Source of the DNA: Clostridia bacterium
Lineage (GTDB): Bacteria > Bacillota > Clostridia > Christensenellales > Aristaeellaceae
DNA length: 64,000 nucleotides
Assembly (NCBI GenBank): GCA_017484085.1
Contig: JAFUTW010000048.1
Span: 1 to 64,000, forward strand
Direction of reading: 5' to 3'
The position numbers and the translations under genes were made by a program. Below the pieces are notes generated by a model. That model saw only the letters and a program-made list of their open reading frames with translations. It made no database searches and had not been told where the DNA came from. Shown one piece after another: positions 1 through 7,678 of this stretch; position 1 is the first letter of the stretch; the number at the start of each line of letters is the position of its first letter.

Positions 1-15
1 CGTGATCCCTGCCTG

Positions 16-1680
16 TCAGTCGAAGGTGAGGTACTCCGTCATGATGTAGCCGCGCGTTCCGTCTTCCTTCACCACGCACGTCCAGCTGCTGCCGTAGTCC
101 GCAACGCGCAGCAGCTCACCCAGACGCGCCTTGCCGACGATAGGACTGTTGCGGTCCGCTCTTTCACGCATGTTGACCTTATCCGTATGCACCGCGGCTG
201 TCAGGTGCGTCGTGCCCGCCGGCGCGTTCAGCTGATCCAGGCGCACAAAGCCCGTCTGATCCGCGCTGTCGTCGCCGATCGCAAGATCCGGCTTTACCGC
301 AGCATTCACGAACGCCCACTCGCCCACCTTGGCCAGCATATAGACGCGGCTGCCGGACTCCACCGTGCCGATCTCTGCCGAGTCATTGGCCGGTTCCCGG
401 CAAAGCGGTGCATCCGCCTTTGCGACCGCCCGCTGCGGGATCCTGTCACTGGGCATATCGCTTGCATTGGTCATCAGCCGTATGCCGCGCTTTCTCGCAT
501 AGGCGGTCATCCCGCCCAGGGACAGCTGCACATATTCCGTCTGTGTGTAATTGCGGATCCGCACCTGTGCGCCGGCTTCCACCGCACCGATAATGCGTCC
601 GTCCGTTCCCGGCGTGTTGTACAGCAGCACCGGCAGATCGCCGTCGTCCGCCTGCGCAACCCCCACGCTGCCGGCCGCGTCCGTCGGACCCAAATCGGCA
701 GCAAGGATATAACCAAAGTCGCCGCTTTCATAAGCGCCGACGCCGCCTTCCAGCGTCCTCACATAGGCATACTTGCCGTCCATGCCCAGCACTTCAACTT
801 TCATGCCTTCGCCCAGCGTCATATACGGGCCGTCCGTACTCCCCGGATCGCGGCACAGCAGGGAATCGCGCGCCGCCTGCATAAGCGGCGGATAATACGG
901 CACGCTGGAGCGCGGTGCGCCTTTTAGGAAGATGAGGTTTTCGCTGGGTTCGTTGCGCACCCAGCCGGTAACGCCGCCAACGCGCACACGGTACCACTCG
1001 TTGGCTGAGCGCCCGAACAGGATGAGCGCAACCGCGCCGTTGCGCACCTGCAGCACTTCTTCCGCCTTTTCCTGAGGCTGGCTACGCAGGCTGACCGACC
1101 CGATCTCATCGCTGCCCATCATCACAGCCGCTTTTGCGTCCCCGCTCTCTGTCAGCACGGCAAGCCGGATATAGCCGCTCACTTTACCGCTCTCCGCCTG
1201 CGCCTGCACGTATACCCAGCTGCCGACGAAGCCGTAAACCTGCAATGCAGCGCCACTCTGAAGCGCCAGGAGCTGTTCCCCAGTCGCAGACGGGGCGGCG
1301 CGCAGCGGTTCGGTCGTGACCCACATGCCGGTCAGGTCCACCTCGGCCGCATGCCCTGCCGCAAAGGCCGCCAGATCGCCGTACTTGCCGGCCACGTCCT
1401 CAGCGGTGATCAGGTACTCCTCGGACATATAGCCGGTCTTCCCGCCGATCTCCACCTTCACGTATCCCTCGATGATCTCCTCATCCGCCAGGGTCACTTC
1501 GGTCCCCGTGTAATAGGTGCCGACGACATCCGAGGCCGGATTGGGCTGCGCGCGCAGGTTGAGCCGCTGCGGTGTCGCCTTGTCGAAGTCCCGGTTGTCC
1601 ACATACCTCGTTTCACCGATTCCCGCGGCTGCCGCCAGCAAAACCGAGAGCAGCACCAGGAGTCCTGCCATCCTTTTCAT
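16..1680 (-). CDS. Secreted protein with multiple bacterial SH3-like repeats
   Basis: The protein has 554 residues and an N-terminal signal peptide (charged MKRM, then a Leu/Ala-rich core to about residue 22). About seven SH3b-like repeats follow, each with an LxLRxxP-type opening and a G(Y/W)(I/V/M) close, near residues 35-90, 125-180, 190-245, 275-330, 350-400, 425-475 and 500-553. Such repeats usually bind cell-wall peptides or mediate envelope contacts. No catalytic domain is visible, so it is probably a wall-associated adaptor. The start at 1680 is chosen over an ATG 27 bases upstream because an AGGAG sits at the right distance and the signal peptide begins there. It is the last gene of the trmB-dgk-SH3 run. 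Its exact function is unknown. Confidence 0.8.
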   Translation of the reverse strand: MKRMAGLLVLLSVLLAAAAGIGETRYVDNRDFDKATPQRLNLRAQPNPASDVVGTYYTGTEVTLADEEIIEGYVKVEIGGKTGYMSEEYLITAEDVAGKYGDLAAFAAGHAAEVDLTGMWVTTEPLRAAPSATGEQLLALQSGAALQVYGFVGSWVYVQAQAESGKVSGYIRLAVLTESGDAKAAVMMGSDEIGSVSLRSQPQEKAEEVLQVRNGAVALILFGRSANEWYRVRVGGVTGWVRNEPSENLIFLKGAPRSSVPYYPPLMQAARDSLLCRDPGSTDGPYMTLGEGMKVEVLGMDGKYAYVRTLEGGVGAYESGDFGYILAADLGPTDAAGSVGVAQADDGDLPVLLYNTPGTDGRIIGAVEAGAQVRIRNYTQTEYVQLSLGGMTAYARKRGIRLMTNASDMPSDRIPQRAVAKADAPLCREPANDSAEIGTVESGSRVYMLAKVGEWAFVNAAVKPDLAIGDDSADQTGFVRLDQLNAPAGTTHLTAAVHTDKVNMRERADRNSPIVGKARLGELLRVADYGSSWTCVVKEDGTRGYIMTEYLTFD

Positions 1681-1713
1681 TGCGTACTCCTTTCTGTCAT
1701 ATGACACGTTCGA

Positions 1714-2595
1714 TCACGCTGTTTTTATGGGGCGCATCATTCGCAGCGCGCCCGGACAGATCTCATAATGCCCTTCATCCATCCGCTCCAACCTGCCGTC
1801 GATGTTGATCGTCATCCCCGGCGCACGCAGGCAAACCTTTTTCGCCCGGTATTGCTTTGCCAGCGGCAGCCGGGTATGCAGTCCGAGGATGAAGAGCGGG
1901 AACAGCAGCGGGATCGTCAGGCGCGGCACCGCGCGGACGAGGACGACGTCAAACAGCCCGTCGTCCAGCTGCGCATCCGGCGCCACGCGCATCCCCCCGC
2001 CGAAGTACTGGCCGTTTGCGATCTCCGCGATGGCATAGGCCCCTGACTCCAGCCGTTTGCCGTCGATCTCGATTTCCGGAGAGAAGGGAACGTAGTGCCG
2101 TATCGTATCCGAAACCGCCTTCCGGTACGCCTGCTCACCCGGATAATCGGCTTTCAGTTCCTCCGTGCGTTCCAGCACGCGGACGTCAAAACCGGAACCG
2201 GAAATGTTGATGAACGCCTTGCCGTTCAGCAGACCGCAATCGATCGCCGCCGGCTGCCCTTCCAGCTGGGCTCTAAAGGCCTCCATCGAATCCTTGGGCA
2301 AGCCGAGAGCTCTTGCGAAATCATTCCCCGTGCCGGCAGGGATCACGTAGAAGACCACACCGCTCCCGCACAGGGCTTGCACCGCCTCGCTGAGGCTGCC
2401 GTCGCCGCCGATGCACGCGACGCCCCCGCAGCCTTCTGCGATCGCTTCCCGTACCCTCTCTGTGATGCCGCCCTCGCAGGCGCTCTCATAGATCCTGGCT
2501 TCCTCTCCCCGGCTTGCCAGCAGCGCCGCCGCCTCATCGGCAAGCGCCTTCCCTTTTCCGCCGCCCGAAACCGGGTTCAGCACGATTCCGATCAT
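1714..2595 (-). CDS. Diacylglycerol kinase family lipid kinase
   Basis: This 293-residue protein belongs to the DgkB/YegS/BmrU family, which phosphorylates diacylglycerol or related lipids with ATP. Visible motifs are the N-terminal NPVSGGGKG nucleotide-binding stretch (residues 7-15), the family signature IGGDGSLSE near residue 63, and PAGTGNDFAR near residue 86. The length is normal for the family. The start codon overlaps the trmB stop as ATGA, so the two are translationally coupled. The true lipid substrate (diacylglycerol, undecaprenol or other) cannot be read from sequence. Confidence 0.9.
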   Translation of the reverse strand: MIGIVLNPVSGGGKGKALADEAAALLASRGEEARIYESACEGGITERVREAIAEGCGGVACIGGDGSLSEAVQALCGSGVVFYVIPAGTGNDFARALGLPKDSMEAFRAQLEGQPAAIDCGLLNGKAFINISGSGFDVRVLERTEELKADYPGEQAYRKAVSDTIRHYVPFSPEIEIDGKRLESGAYAIAEIANGQYFGGGMRVAPDAQLDDGLFDVVLVRAVPRLTIPLLFPLFILGLHTRLPLAKQYRAKKVCLRAPGMTINIDGRLERMDEGHYEICPGALRMMRPIKTA

Positions 2596-3329
2596 GGCAG
2601 CTCCTCCCCGCTTTCCGTTTCTTCCCTGCGCTGCTTTCTCAGGTTCCAGCGCACAGGATCGATGGTGACGGGCCGGTCCTCCATCACAAAAACACCCATC
2701 TTGATCGGCACGCCCAGCTGTGAGTATTTTTGCTCGTGCTCGCTGATGTAGTTGGGTCCGAAGCCCGATTGATGCAGATCCCGCGTGAGGTAGCGGCAGC
2801 TAAAGCCCGAAACCTCAAAGTACTGCAGGCTGTCCTCAAACAGCTCGTCATTGTCCGTCTTGAACCAGATCTCCGCCCCCGGCGCCATGAACGTCCGGTA
2901 CTGCAGCAGCTGCCTGGGGTGGGTCAACCGGCGCTTTGCGTACTTCGGCCGCTTGGTCCACGGATTGCAGAAGTGGATGTATATCCTGTCCACCCGGTCC
3001 TCCGGGCCGAACAGCTCGTCGATATACTCAATGTCATACCGCACGATCAGCGCGTTGTCCGGCTCGGACGGGGCAAACGCCTTCGCCATGTTCCGCCTGG
3101 CATCGCCCAGGATGTCACAGGTGATATCGATCGCCACAAAGTTGGTATCCCGGTTTTCACAGACCATCTGCGCGGTGGAAACGCCCTTTCCGCAGCCAAG
3201 CTCCAGATGCAGCGCCTGATCCCTGTCAAAACGGCTGCGCCAGTGGTTTCTCAGTTCCTTCGGCGCATCCAGAAAGTAGGGACAGGCCGCCAGTTCCGGT
3301 CTCGCCCATTTTTTGTGGCGCATATGCAT
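2592..3329 (-). CDS. trmB: tRNA (guanine-N7-)-methyltransferase TrmB
   Basis: This 245-residue class I SAM methyltransferase makes m7G46 in the variable loop of tRNAs. It shows the SAM-binding LELGCGKG motif near residue 43 and the TrmB signature region NPWTKRPKYAKRRLTHPR near residue 122, which includes the catalytic Asn-Pro and basic RNA-binding residues. The length is normal, with a somewhat long basic N-terminus. Two in-frame ATGs (3329 and 3323) are possible and neither has a strong ribosome-binding site. A sigma-A promoter lies upstream at 3419-3448. It is the first gene of an operon with the lipid kinase and the SH3 protein. Confidence 0.95.
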   Translation of the reverse strand: MHMRHKKWARPELAACPYFLDAPKELRNHWRSRFDRDQALHLELGCGKGVSTAQMVCENRDTNFVAIDITCDILGDARRNMAKAFAPSEPDNALIVRYDIEYIDELFGPEDRVDRIYIHFCNPWTKRPKYAKRRLTHPRQLLQYRTFMAPGAEIWFKTDNDELFEDSLQYFEVSGFSCRYLTRDLHQSGFGPNYISEHEQKYSQLGVPIKMGVFVMEDRPVTIDPVRWNLRKQRREETESGEELP

Positions 3330-3418
3330 AGCAAGTATCCCTCATCTCTCACCCCGCGGGCGCCGCGGAACCGGCATATCCGGTTCCATCGCGACCGCCC
3401 GGGGTTCTTTGTCCTTTC

Positions 3419-3448
3419 ATTATAATGTTCTCTCCGCTCTCCGGTCAA
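3419..3448 (-). promoter_or_regulatory. Promoter of trmB operon
   Basis: On the minus strand TTGACC and TATAAT are separated by 18 bases. The -35 box starts 3 bases after the serine recombinase stop codon, so trmB has its own promoter. Confidence 0.7.
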
Positions 3449-3451
3449 GCG

Positions 3452-4054
3452 TTAACCCCTTTCGCCTCTGTACCACCGGTGGAAGGTCGGATAGCAGACG
3501 CCAAGGCTTTCGGCCGCTCCCTTGGCCGTGATGCATCGATTCCTGTACAGATCCAGGATCTCTCTGTAATTCTCGGGCTTGGCCTTTCGGGGCCTGCCGA
3601 ACCGGACGCCGCGCTCCCTGGCAGCGGCGATCCCCTCCGCCTGCCGCTGGCGGATCATGTCCCGTTCCGTCTGTGCAACGTAGGAAAGCAGCTGCAGTAC
3701 GATATCGGAAATCAGCTCCTGGGTCAGGTCCTTGCGGTCTCCCGTGTTGAGCAGGGGCATATCAAGCACCTGCAGGCGCACGTGTTTGGTCTTTGTCAAA
3801 AGGCGCCACTGCTCCTGCACCTCTTGATAGTTCCGCCCCAGCCTGTCCAGGCTCTTGATCACCAGCAGATCGTTGGCCCTCAGCCTGCGCAGCAGCCGCT
3901 GATAACCCGGCCTCTCAAAGTCCTTTCCGGACTGCTTATCGATGATGATGCGCTTGTCCGGTATTCCGAGCGCCCTCATTGCGATCATCTGTCTGTCTTC
4001 GTTCTGGTCTCTGCTGGATACGCGTACATAGCCGTACGCCAGATGGTTTTCCAT
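3452..4054 (-). CDS. Small serine recombinase (resolvase/invertase family)
   Basis: This 200-residue protein begins with the resolvase core: YGYVRVSSRDQN at residues 7-18 carries the catalytic serine, and KSLDRLGRNYQE near residue 67 carries the conserved Arg residues. The E-helix region (QTERDMIRQRQAEGIAAAR) follows, then a RFGRPRK hinge and a C-terminal helix-turn-helix (ITAKGAAESLGVCYPTFHRWYRG). Full-length Tn3-resolvase/Pin-type enzymes have this size, so it looks intact. The ribosome-binding site AAGGAGG lies 8 bases before the ATG. It sits alone between trmB and an rRNA methyltransferase, with no transposase or cargo. It could be a DNA invertase, a resolvase left from a lost element, or a domesticated protein. 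Confidence 0.88.
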   Translation of the reverse strand: MENHLAYGYVRVSSRDQNEDRQMIAMRALGIPDKRIIIDKQSGKDFERPGYQRLLRRLRANDLLVIKSLDRLGRNYQEVQEQWRLLTKTKHVRLQVLDMPLLNTGDRKDLTQELISDIVLQLLSYVAQTERDMIRQRQAEGIAAARERGVRFGRPRKAKPENYREILDLYRNRCITAKGAAESLGVCYPTFHRWYRGERG

Positions 4055-4145
4055 TACTCATTCCTCCTTCAGCTTTTGCTTTCATTCTACATCCATTTCT
4101 TCTCCCGATTTACCCCATAAAGAAAATCTATTAACAGCACCGCCA

Positions 4146-4174
4146 TTGACGGCAAATCCTTTGCCGGCTATACT
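4146..4174 (+). promoter_or_regulatory. Promoter with palindrome in the spacer, THUMP methyltransferase
   Basis: TTGACG and TATACT are separated by 17 bases. A perfect inverted repeat, CGGCAAA-TCC-TTTGCCG (4150-4166), fills the spacer and overlaps the -35 edge, as a repressor operator would. Confidence 0.6.
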
Positions 4175-4212
4175 GTTCCCGTCCGCAGCAGCTGCTGCAA
4201 AGGGGGATATGA

Positions 4213-5364
4213 ATGGAAGCTACATGGATCGCCACCGCCGCCTTCGGTCTCGAGGGCGTCGTATCCAAAGAATTGACCCGTATGGGTTTTGCTGCAAAAG
4301 GTGAAAACGGCGGAGCCCGCTTTAAAGCAGACTTTGCCGGCGCGATGTCCGCCAACCTCTGGCTGCGCACGGCCGACCGTGTCCTGCTGGAAGTCGGCTG
4401 CTTTGACGCCCTGTCTTTCGAAGAACTCTTCGAAGGTGCCCGCGCACTCCCCTGGGAGCAATTCATCAGCGCGCACAGCCGCTTTCCTGTCACCGGGAAC
4501 TGCGCGCGTTCCCAGCTGATGAGCATACGGGACTGTCAGTCCATCCTGAAAAAAGCCATTGTGGAACGGCTGAAGGCGCACTATCATCTTTCCTGGCTGC
4601 CGGAGGACGGCGCCGTGACCGCCGTCACCTTCCAAATCCACCAGAACCGTGTGCGTCTTTGCCTGGACTCCAGCGGCACCGCGCTCAACCGCCGCGGATA
4701 CCGGACCTGGAACGGCGAAGCGCCCCTGCGGGAGACGCTCGCTGCGGCCCTGGTCGATCTTTCCGGCTGGCGCCCCGGCCGTCCGCTCTGCGATCCCATG
4801 TGCGGTACGGGCACACTGCTGGCGGAAGCGGCCATGCGCATGGCGCACCGCGCTCCCGGCCTGACGCGCCGCTTTGACCTGGAAGGCTGGCCCGGCGTCC
4901 CCGCGCGCGAGCTGCAGCGGCTGCGCAAGGAAGCCGAGGAAGCCTTTCAGCCGGAGCTTGTGCAAGGCATCGAAGGCTCGGATATCGATCCTCAGGCTGT
5001 CGAGCTGGCACGCCGCCACCTCGCCGCTGCGGGCTTTGACAAGCGGGTTCCTGTCACTGTTGCGGATATGAGAGACTGTTTCCGCAACGAAGCAGGCGGC
5101 GTCTTTCTTACCAACCCGCCCTACGGAGAGCGCCTCAGCGACCGGAAGACCTGTGAAGCGCTGTACAGGGATCTGGGTGCAATGGCTGCGCGCCACCCTT
5201 CCTGGTCGCTTTCCGCCATCACCTCTCATCCCGGATTCGAGCGGTGCTTCGGCCGCCGTGCGGATCACAAACGCCGGTTTTATAACGGGCGCCTCGAATG
5301 CGAATTCATGACCTTCCGCGCAAAAGCGCCGGTCCGCACTGCCCCTTCTTCTGACGAGGCGTAA
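4213..5364 (+). CDS. THUMP-domain rRNA (guanine-N2-)-methyltransferase, RlmL/YpsC-like
   Basis: This 383-residue RNA methyltransferase has an N-terminal ferredoxin-like/THUMP region (about residues 1-155) and a UPF0020 catalytic domain (about 160-375). The SAM motif CDPMCGTGTLLAEAA is near residue 195 and the catalytic NPPYGERL near residue 301 is typical of N2-guanine methyltransferases. The size matches Firmicute YpsC proteins and the N-terminal half of E. coli RlmL, so the likely target is a 23S rRNA guanine. The start at 4213 has AGGGGG 6 bases upstream. It is monocistronic, with its own promoter and a strong terminator at 5381. Confidence 0.9.
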   Translation: MEATWIATAAFGLEGVVSKELTRMGFAAKGENGGARFKADFAGAMSANLWLRTADRVLLEVGCFDALSFEELFEGARALPWEQFISAHSRFPVTGNCARSQLMSIRDCQSILKKAIVERLKAHYHLSWLPEDGAVTAVTFQIHQNRVRLCLDSSGTALNRRGYRTWNGEAPLRETLAAALVDLSGWRPGRPLCDPMCGTGTLLAEAAMRMAHRAPGLTRRFDLEGWPGVPARELQRLRKEAEEAFQPELVQGIEGSDIDPQAVELARRHLAAAGFDKRVPVTVADMRDCFRNEAGGVFLTNPPYGERLSDRKTCEALYRDLGAMAARHPSWSLSAITSHPGFERCFGRRADHKRRFYNGRLECEFMTFRAKAPVRTAPSSDEA

Positions 5365-5380
5365 AACCGCCTTTCTGACA

Positions 5381-5425
5381 GACAAGCCGCCCGCCGGGGA
5401 ATCCCGGCGGGCGGCTTTGTCCTTT
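5381..5425 (+). terminator. Rho-independent terminator
   Basis: A very stable GC-rich hairpin of about 18 bp (GACAAGCCGCCCGCCGGG against its complement, GAAT loop) is followed by CTTTATC, shortly after the methyltransferase stop. Confidence 0.8.
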
Positions 5426-5521
5426 ATCGGTCTTTCTTTATGGATACAGCGGCACTTCTGCAGGATGCCGGAGCGCTTACGCTTCCCGTCACCCCGCAAA
5501 ACACATGGTCTTTGCGTCTGC

Positions 5522-6061
5522 TTACAGCAGGGCTTTTACACACGCTTCCACTTTGGCCATGTCCGCTGTCGGCTCAAAACGCGCCACGACCTTGCCGTCA
5601 CGATCAATGACAAACTTGGTGAAATTCCACTTGATATCCGGTTTGGCTGCCCAGTCGGGATCCGCCTTTGCAAACATCTGCTCAAGCAGCGCCTTATACT
5701 GATGCTCGTCAAAGCCTTCAAAGCCCTTCTGCGCCTTGAGGTACGTGTACAGCGGGAGCTCGTTTTCCCCGTTGACGTCAGCCTTCTTCATCTGCGGGAA
5801 AGTGGTGTTGAAATGTATGGTGCAGAACTCATGGATCTCATCGTCCGTGCCGGGTGCCTGTCCGCCGAACTGGTTGCACGGGATGTCCAGGATCTCAAGC
5901 CCCCGGTCATGATAGTCCCGGTACAGCTGCTCGATCGGCGCATACTGCGGCGTAAAGCCGCATCCCGTAGCCGTATTGACGACGAGGATCACCTTTCCTT
6001 TGTAATCCGACAGCTTCAGTTCTTCGCCTTTTCCGGTCTTCAGGGTGTAATCGTAAATCAT
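5522..6061 (-). CDS. Glutathione peroxidase family protein (Cys type)
   Basis: This 179-residue thiol peroxidase reduces peroxides, in bacteria usually with thioredoxin. Family motifs are VVNTATGCGFTPQY (peroxidatic Cys near residue 34, codon TGC, so not selenocysteine), IPCNQFGGQAPG near residue 70 with the catalytic Gln and a possible resolving Cys, and WNFTKFVID near residue 145 with the catalytic Trp and Asn. It has no signal peptide and is cytosolic. It has a good ribosome-binding site and begins 35 bases after the aldo/keto reductase stop, so it is probably transcribed from the promoter at 7019. Confidence 0.94.
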   Translation of the reverse strand: MIYDYTLKTGKGEELKLSDYKGKVILVVNTATGCGFTPQYAPIEQLYRDYHDRGLEILDIPCNQFGGQAPGTDDEIHEFCTIHFNTTFPQMKKADVNGENELPLYTYLKAQKGFEGFDEHQYKALLEQMFAKADPDWAAKPDIKWNFTKFVIDRDGKVVARFEPTADMAKVEACVKALL

Positions 6062-6096
6062 GACAGTGTCCTCCTTCTGTTAAACTTATTCTTGTT

Positions 6097-6975
6097 TTAC
6101 CATTGCTTATGAATGGTATCCCGAAGCAATCTGTCATAAACCGCTTTTGCAGCTTCCATCTGATGAGGCGGGATCGGCGGCAGCTCCGCCGCCCCGACGT
6201 TCTCCTTCACCTGCGATGCCTTGCTGGCACCGGGGATCACCACGCTGACCTCCGGATGCATCAGCACCCACCGGATCGCAATCGGCGCCAGTTCTTCCGT
6301 CCCGAAGATTTGCTTCAATCCCTCTGCAGCGGCAAGTCCCGTCTCATACGGAACACCGGAAAAGGTCTCCCCTTTGTCAAATGAAGCGCCGTCCCGGTTA
6401 TAGGTCCGGTGATCCTTCGGGCCAAAGGTCGTGTCTTTGGAATACTTGCCTGTGAGAAGCCCGCTGGCCAGGGGCACCCGGGCGATGATGCCCACGCCTT
6501 TTTCAGCGGCTGCCGGAAACAGTTCATCCAGCGGTTTCAGCCGGAACAGGTTAAAGATCACTTCCATCGCCGCGATGTCGTCCCTCGCATAGACGGAGGA
6601 AGGCGGGCAGTGAAGCAGGATCAGATCCAGCCGTTCCAGCTTCAGCCTCCGGAGGCTGTCTTCTATGAAACCAGCGATTGCGGAAGGCGTATACATTTCT
6701 GCCGTATGCGTATCCAGTCTGCGTCCGCATTTGGTTGTAATAAAAAAATGATCCTGTCTGCCGGCGATGTAATCCCCGATCGTCTCTTCGCTTTTGCCGC
6801 CGTTTTAAACATCCGCAGTGTCGACAAAAGTAATACCCGCCTCATCTGCCGCGGAGAGGATCCGGAGTGCCTCCTCCCGGTTAAACGGCTCTCCCTGCTT
6901 CGTCCCCAGCTGCCAGGTGCCCAGGCCGATCTCCGAAACGGAACGGCCGGTCTTGCCGAAAACACGCTGCTTCAT
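6097..6975 (-). pseudogene. Aldo/keto reductase interrupted by one in-frame stop
   Basis: The frame is open from ATG 6975 (GGAGGAAG upstream) to 6097, except for one TAA at 6805-6807. Reading through gives about 292 residues of a normal aldo/keto reductase: an N-terminal FGKTGRSVSEIGLGTWQLG motif, FVDTADV before the stop, then NGGKSEETIG, ITTKCG with the catalytic Lys, LILLHCPP with the active-site His, and a C-terminal VVIPGASK cofactor segment. The stop replaces the expected DTADVY tyrosine, the catalytic acid. It is followed in phase by intact sequence, with no frameshift. It is either a very recent null mutation or a base-call error. It is co-oriented with the peroxidase gene behind an intact promoter and operator. 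Confidence 0.85.
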
Positions 6976-7004
6976 GTTTCTTCCTCCAATAGGGTCTTTC
7001 ATAA

Positions 7005-7018
7005 GTAACTGCAGTTAC
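7005..7018. promoter_or_regulatory. Palindromic operator at the aldo/keto reductase promoter
   Basis: GTAACTGCAGTTAC is a perfect 14-bp palindrome starting right after the -10 box and covering the likely transcription start. The GTAACT half-site resembles boxes used by HxlR/YodB-type redox regulators (family knowledge). The regulator is not in the window. Confidence 0.6.
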
Positions 7019-7047
7019 ATATTATCAGAGGCGTGAGCAGGTGTCAA
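7019..7047 (-). promoter_or_regulatory. Promoter of aldo/keto reductase-peroxidase unit
   Basis: On the minus strand TTGACA and TAATAT are separated by 17 bases, a near-consensus sigma-A promoter. Confidence 0.75.
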
Positions 7048-7123
7048 CGTGTGATTCCTGTCACCGGTGAAAGCTGACAGCCCGTTCGGGGAGTCCGTTG
7101 TGTCCTTCCGCCGTGATACGGTC

Positions 7124-7678
7124 TTATCCTGTTGTGATCGGGGAACCGCGGTCTTTCAGATACGCTTCAAACTCCGGCGTTCTGCTCCAGTAGCGGATGC
7201 CCCAGTTTTCGAAGCTCCATTCGTCCGTATATTCGTTGCATTCGTAATCCACATACCAGATCAGTCCGTCCCGCACCACGAAATTGGTGGGAAACCAGTC
7301 GATGTTCAGCCCGGCTGCCTTCGCCCCGGCCGCCATGTCCCGCACCTGTGCAAGCCAGGGCTCCGCGGATGCCCCGTTTTTGATCATTTCAAAGATGGTG
7401 ACGCCTCCGATGTACTCCTTCACGATCCGCTCAGCGTGCATGTCGATGGCCAGCATTTGCGGAATGCGGATGCCCGCCGCCTGCAGCCGCTGATAATCCC
7501 GATGCTCCGCTTCGATCTTGTTGCCGAAGGTGTAGTAATCGCAGGGCTCATGATGGATCTGCTTCACGACCACCTGCTGCCCGTCACAGTCTGCCAGGTA
7601 GGAGTATCCGCCCTTGCCGCGGCCCAGCAGCCGGAGGATACGACAGATTTTTCCGCAGACTGCCCATTGTTCACTCAT
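7124..7678 (-). CDS. Kinase-like (Bud32/APH-fold) protein
   Basis: A 184-residue protein with a minimal kinase fold. The N-terminal glycine-rich loop LLGRGKGGYSYLA (about residues 17-29) is followed by QQVVVKQI with the ATP-binding Lys. GLNIDWFPTNFVV near residue 130 supplies the catalytic Asp and Asn (His of HxD replaced by Asn), and IWYVDYECNEY supplies the metal-binding Asp. The small size resembles Bud32/RIO-like or stripped aminoglycoside-phosphotransferase folds. The start at 7678 overlaps the PAP2 stop (ATGA), and an upstream in-frame ATG would lie deep inside that gene. It is the last gene of the LytTR operon. The substrate is unknown. Confidence 0.75.
   Translation of the reverse strand: MSEQWAVCGKICRILRLLGRGKGGYSYLADCDGQQVVVKQIHHEPCDYYTFGNKIEAEHRDYQRLQAAGIRIPQMLAIDMHAERIVKEYIGGVTIFEMIKNGASAEPWLAQVRDMAAGAKAAGLNIDWFPTNFVVRDGLIWYVDYECNEYTDEWSFENWGIRYWSRTPEFEAYLKDRGSPITTG

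Noticed and set aside
4168..5499. Minus-strand open frame opposite the THUMP methyltransferase
   Set aside because: The plus strand carries the SAM and NPPY motifs, a promoter and a terminator. The minus frame shows none.
5522..6061. Possible selenocysteine glutathione peroxidase
   Set aside because: The active-site codon is TGC (Cys), so no SECIS or UGA recoding is needed.
6097..7002. Frameshift in the aldo/keto reductase
   Set aside because: Both parts are in the same frame and only one TAA separates them, so it is a nonsense change, not an indel.
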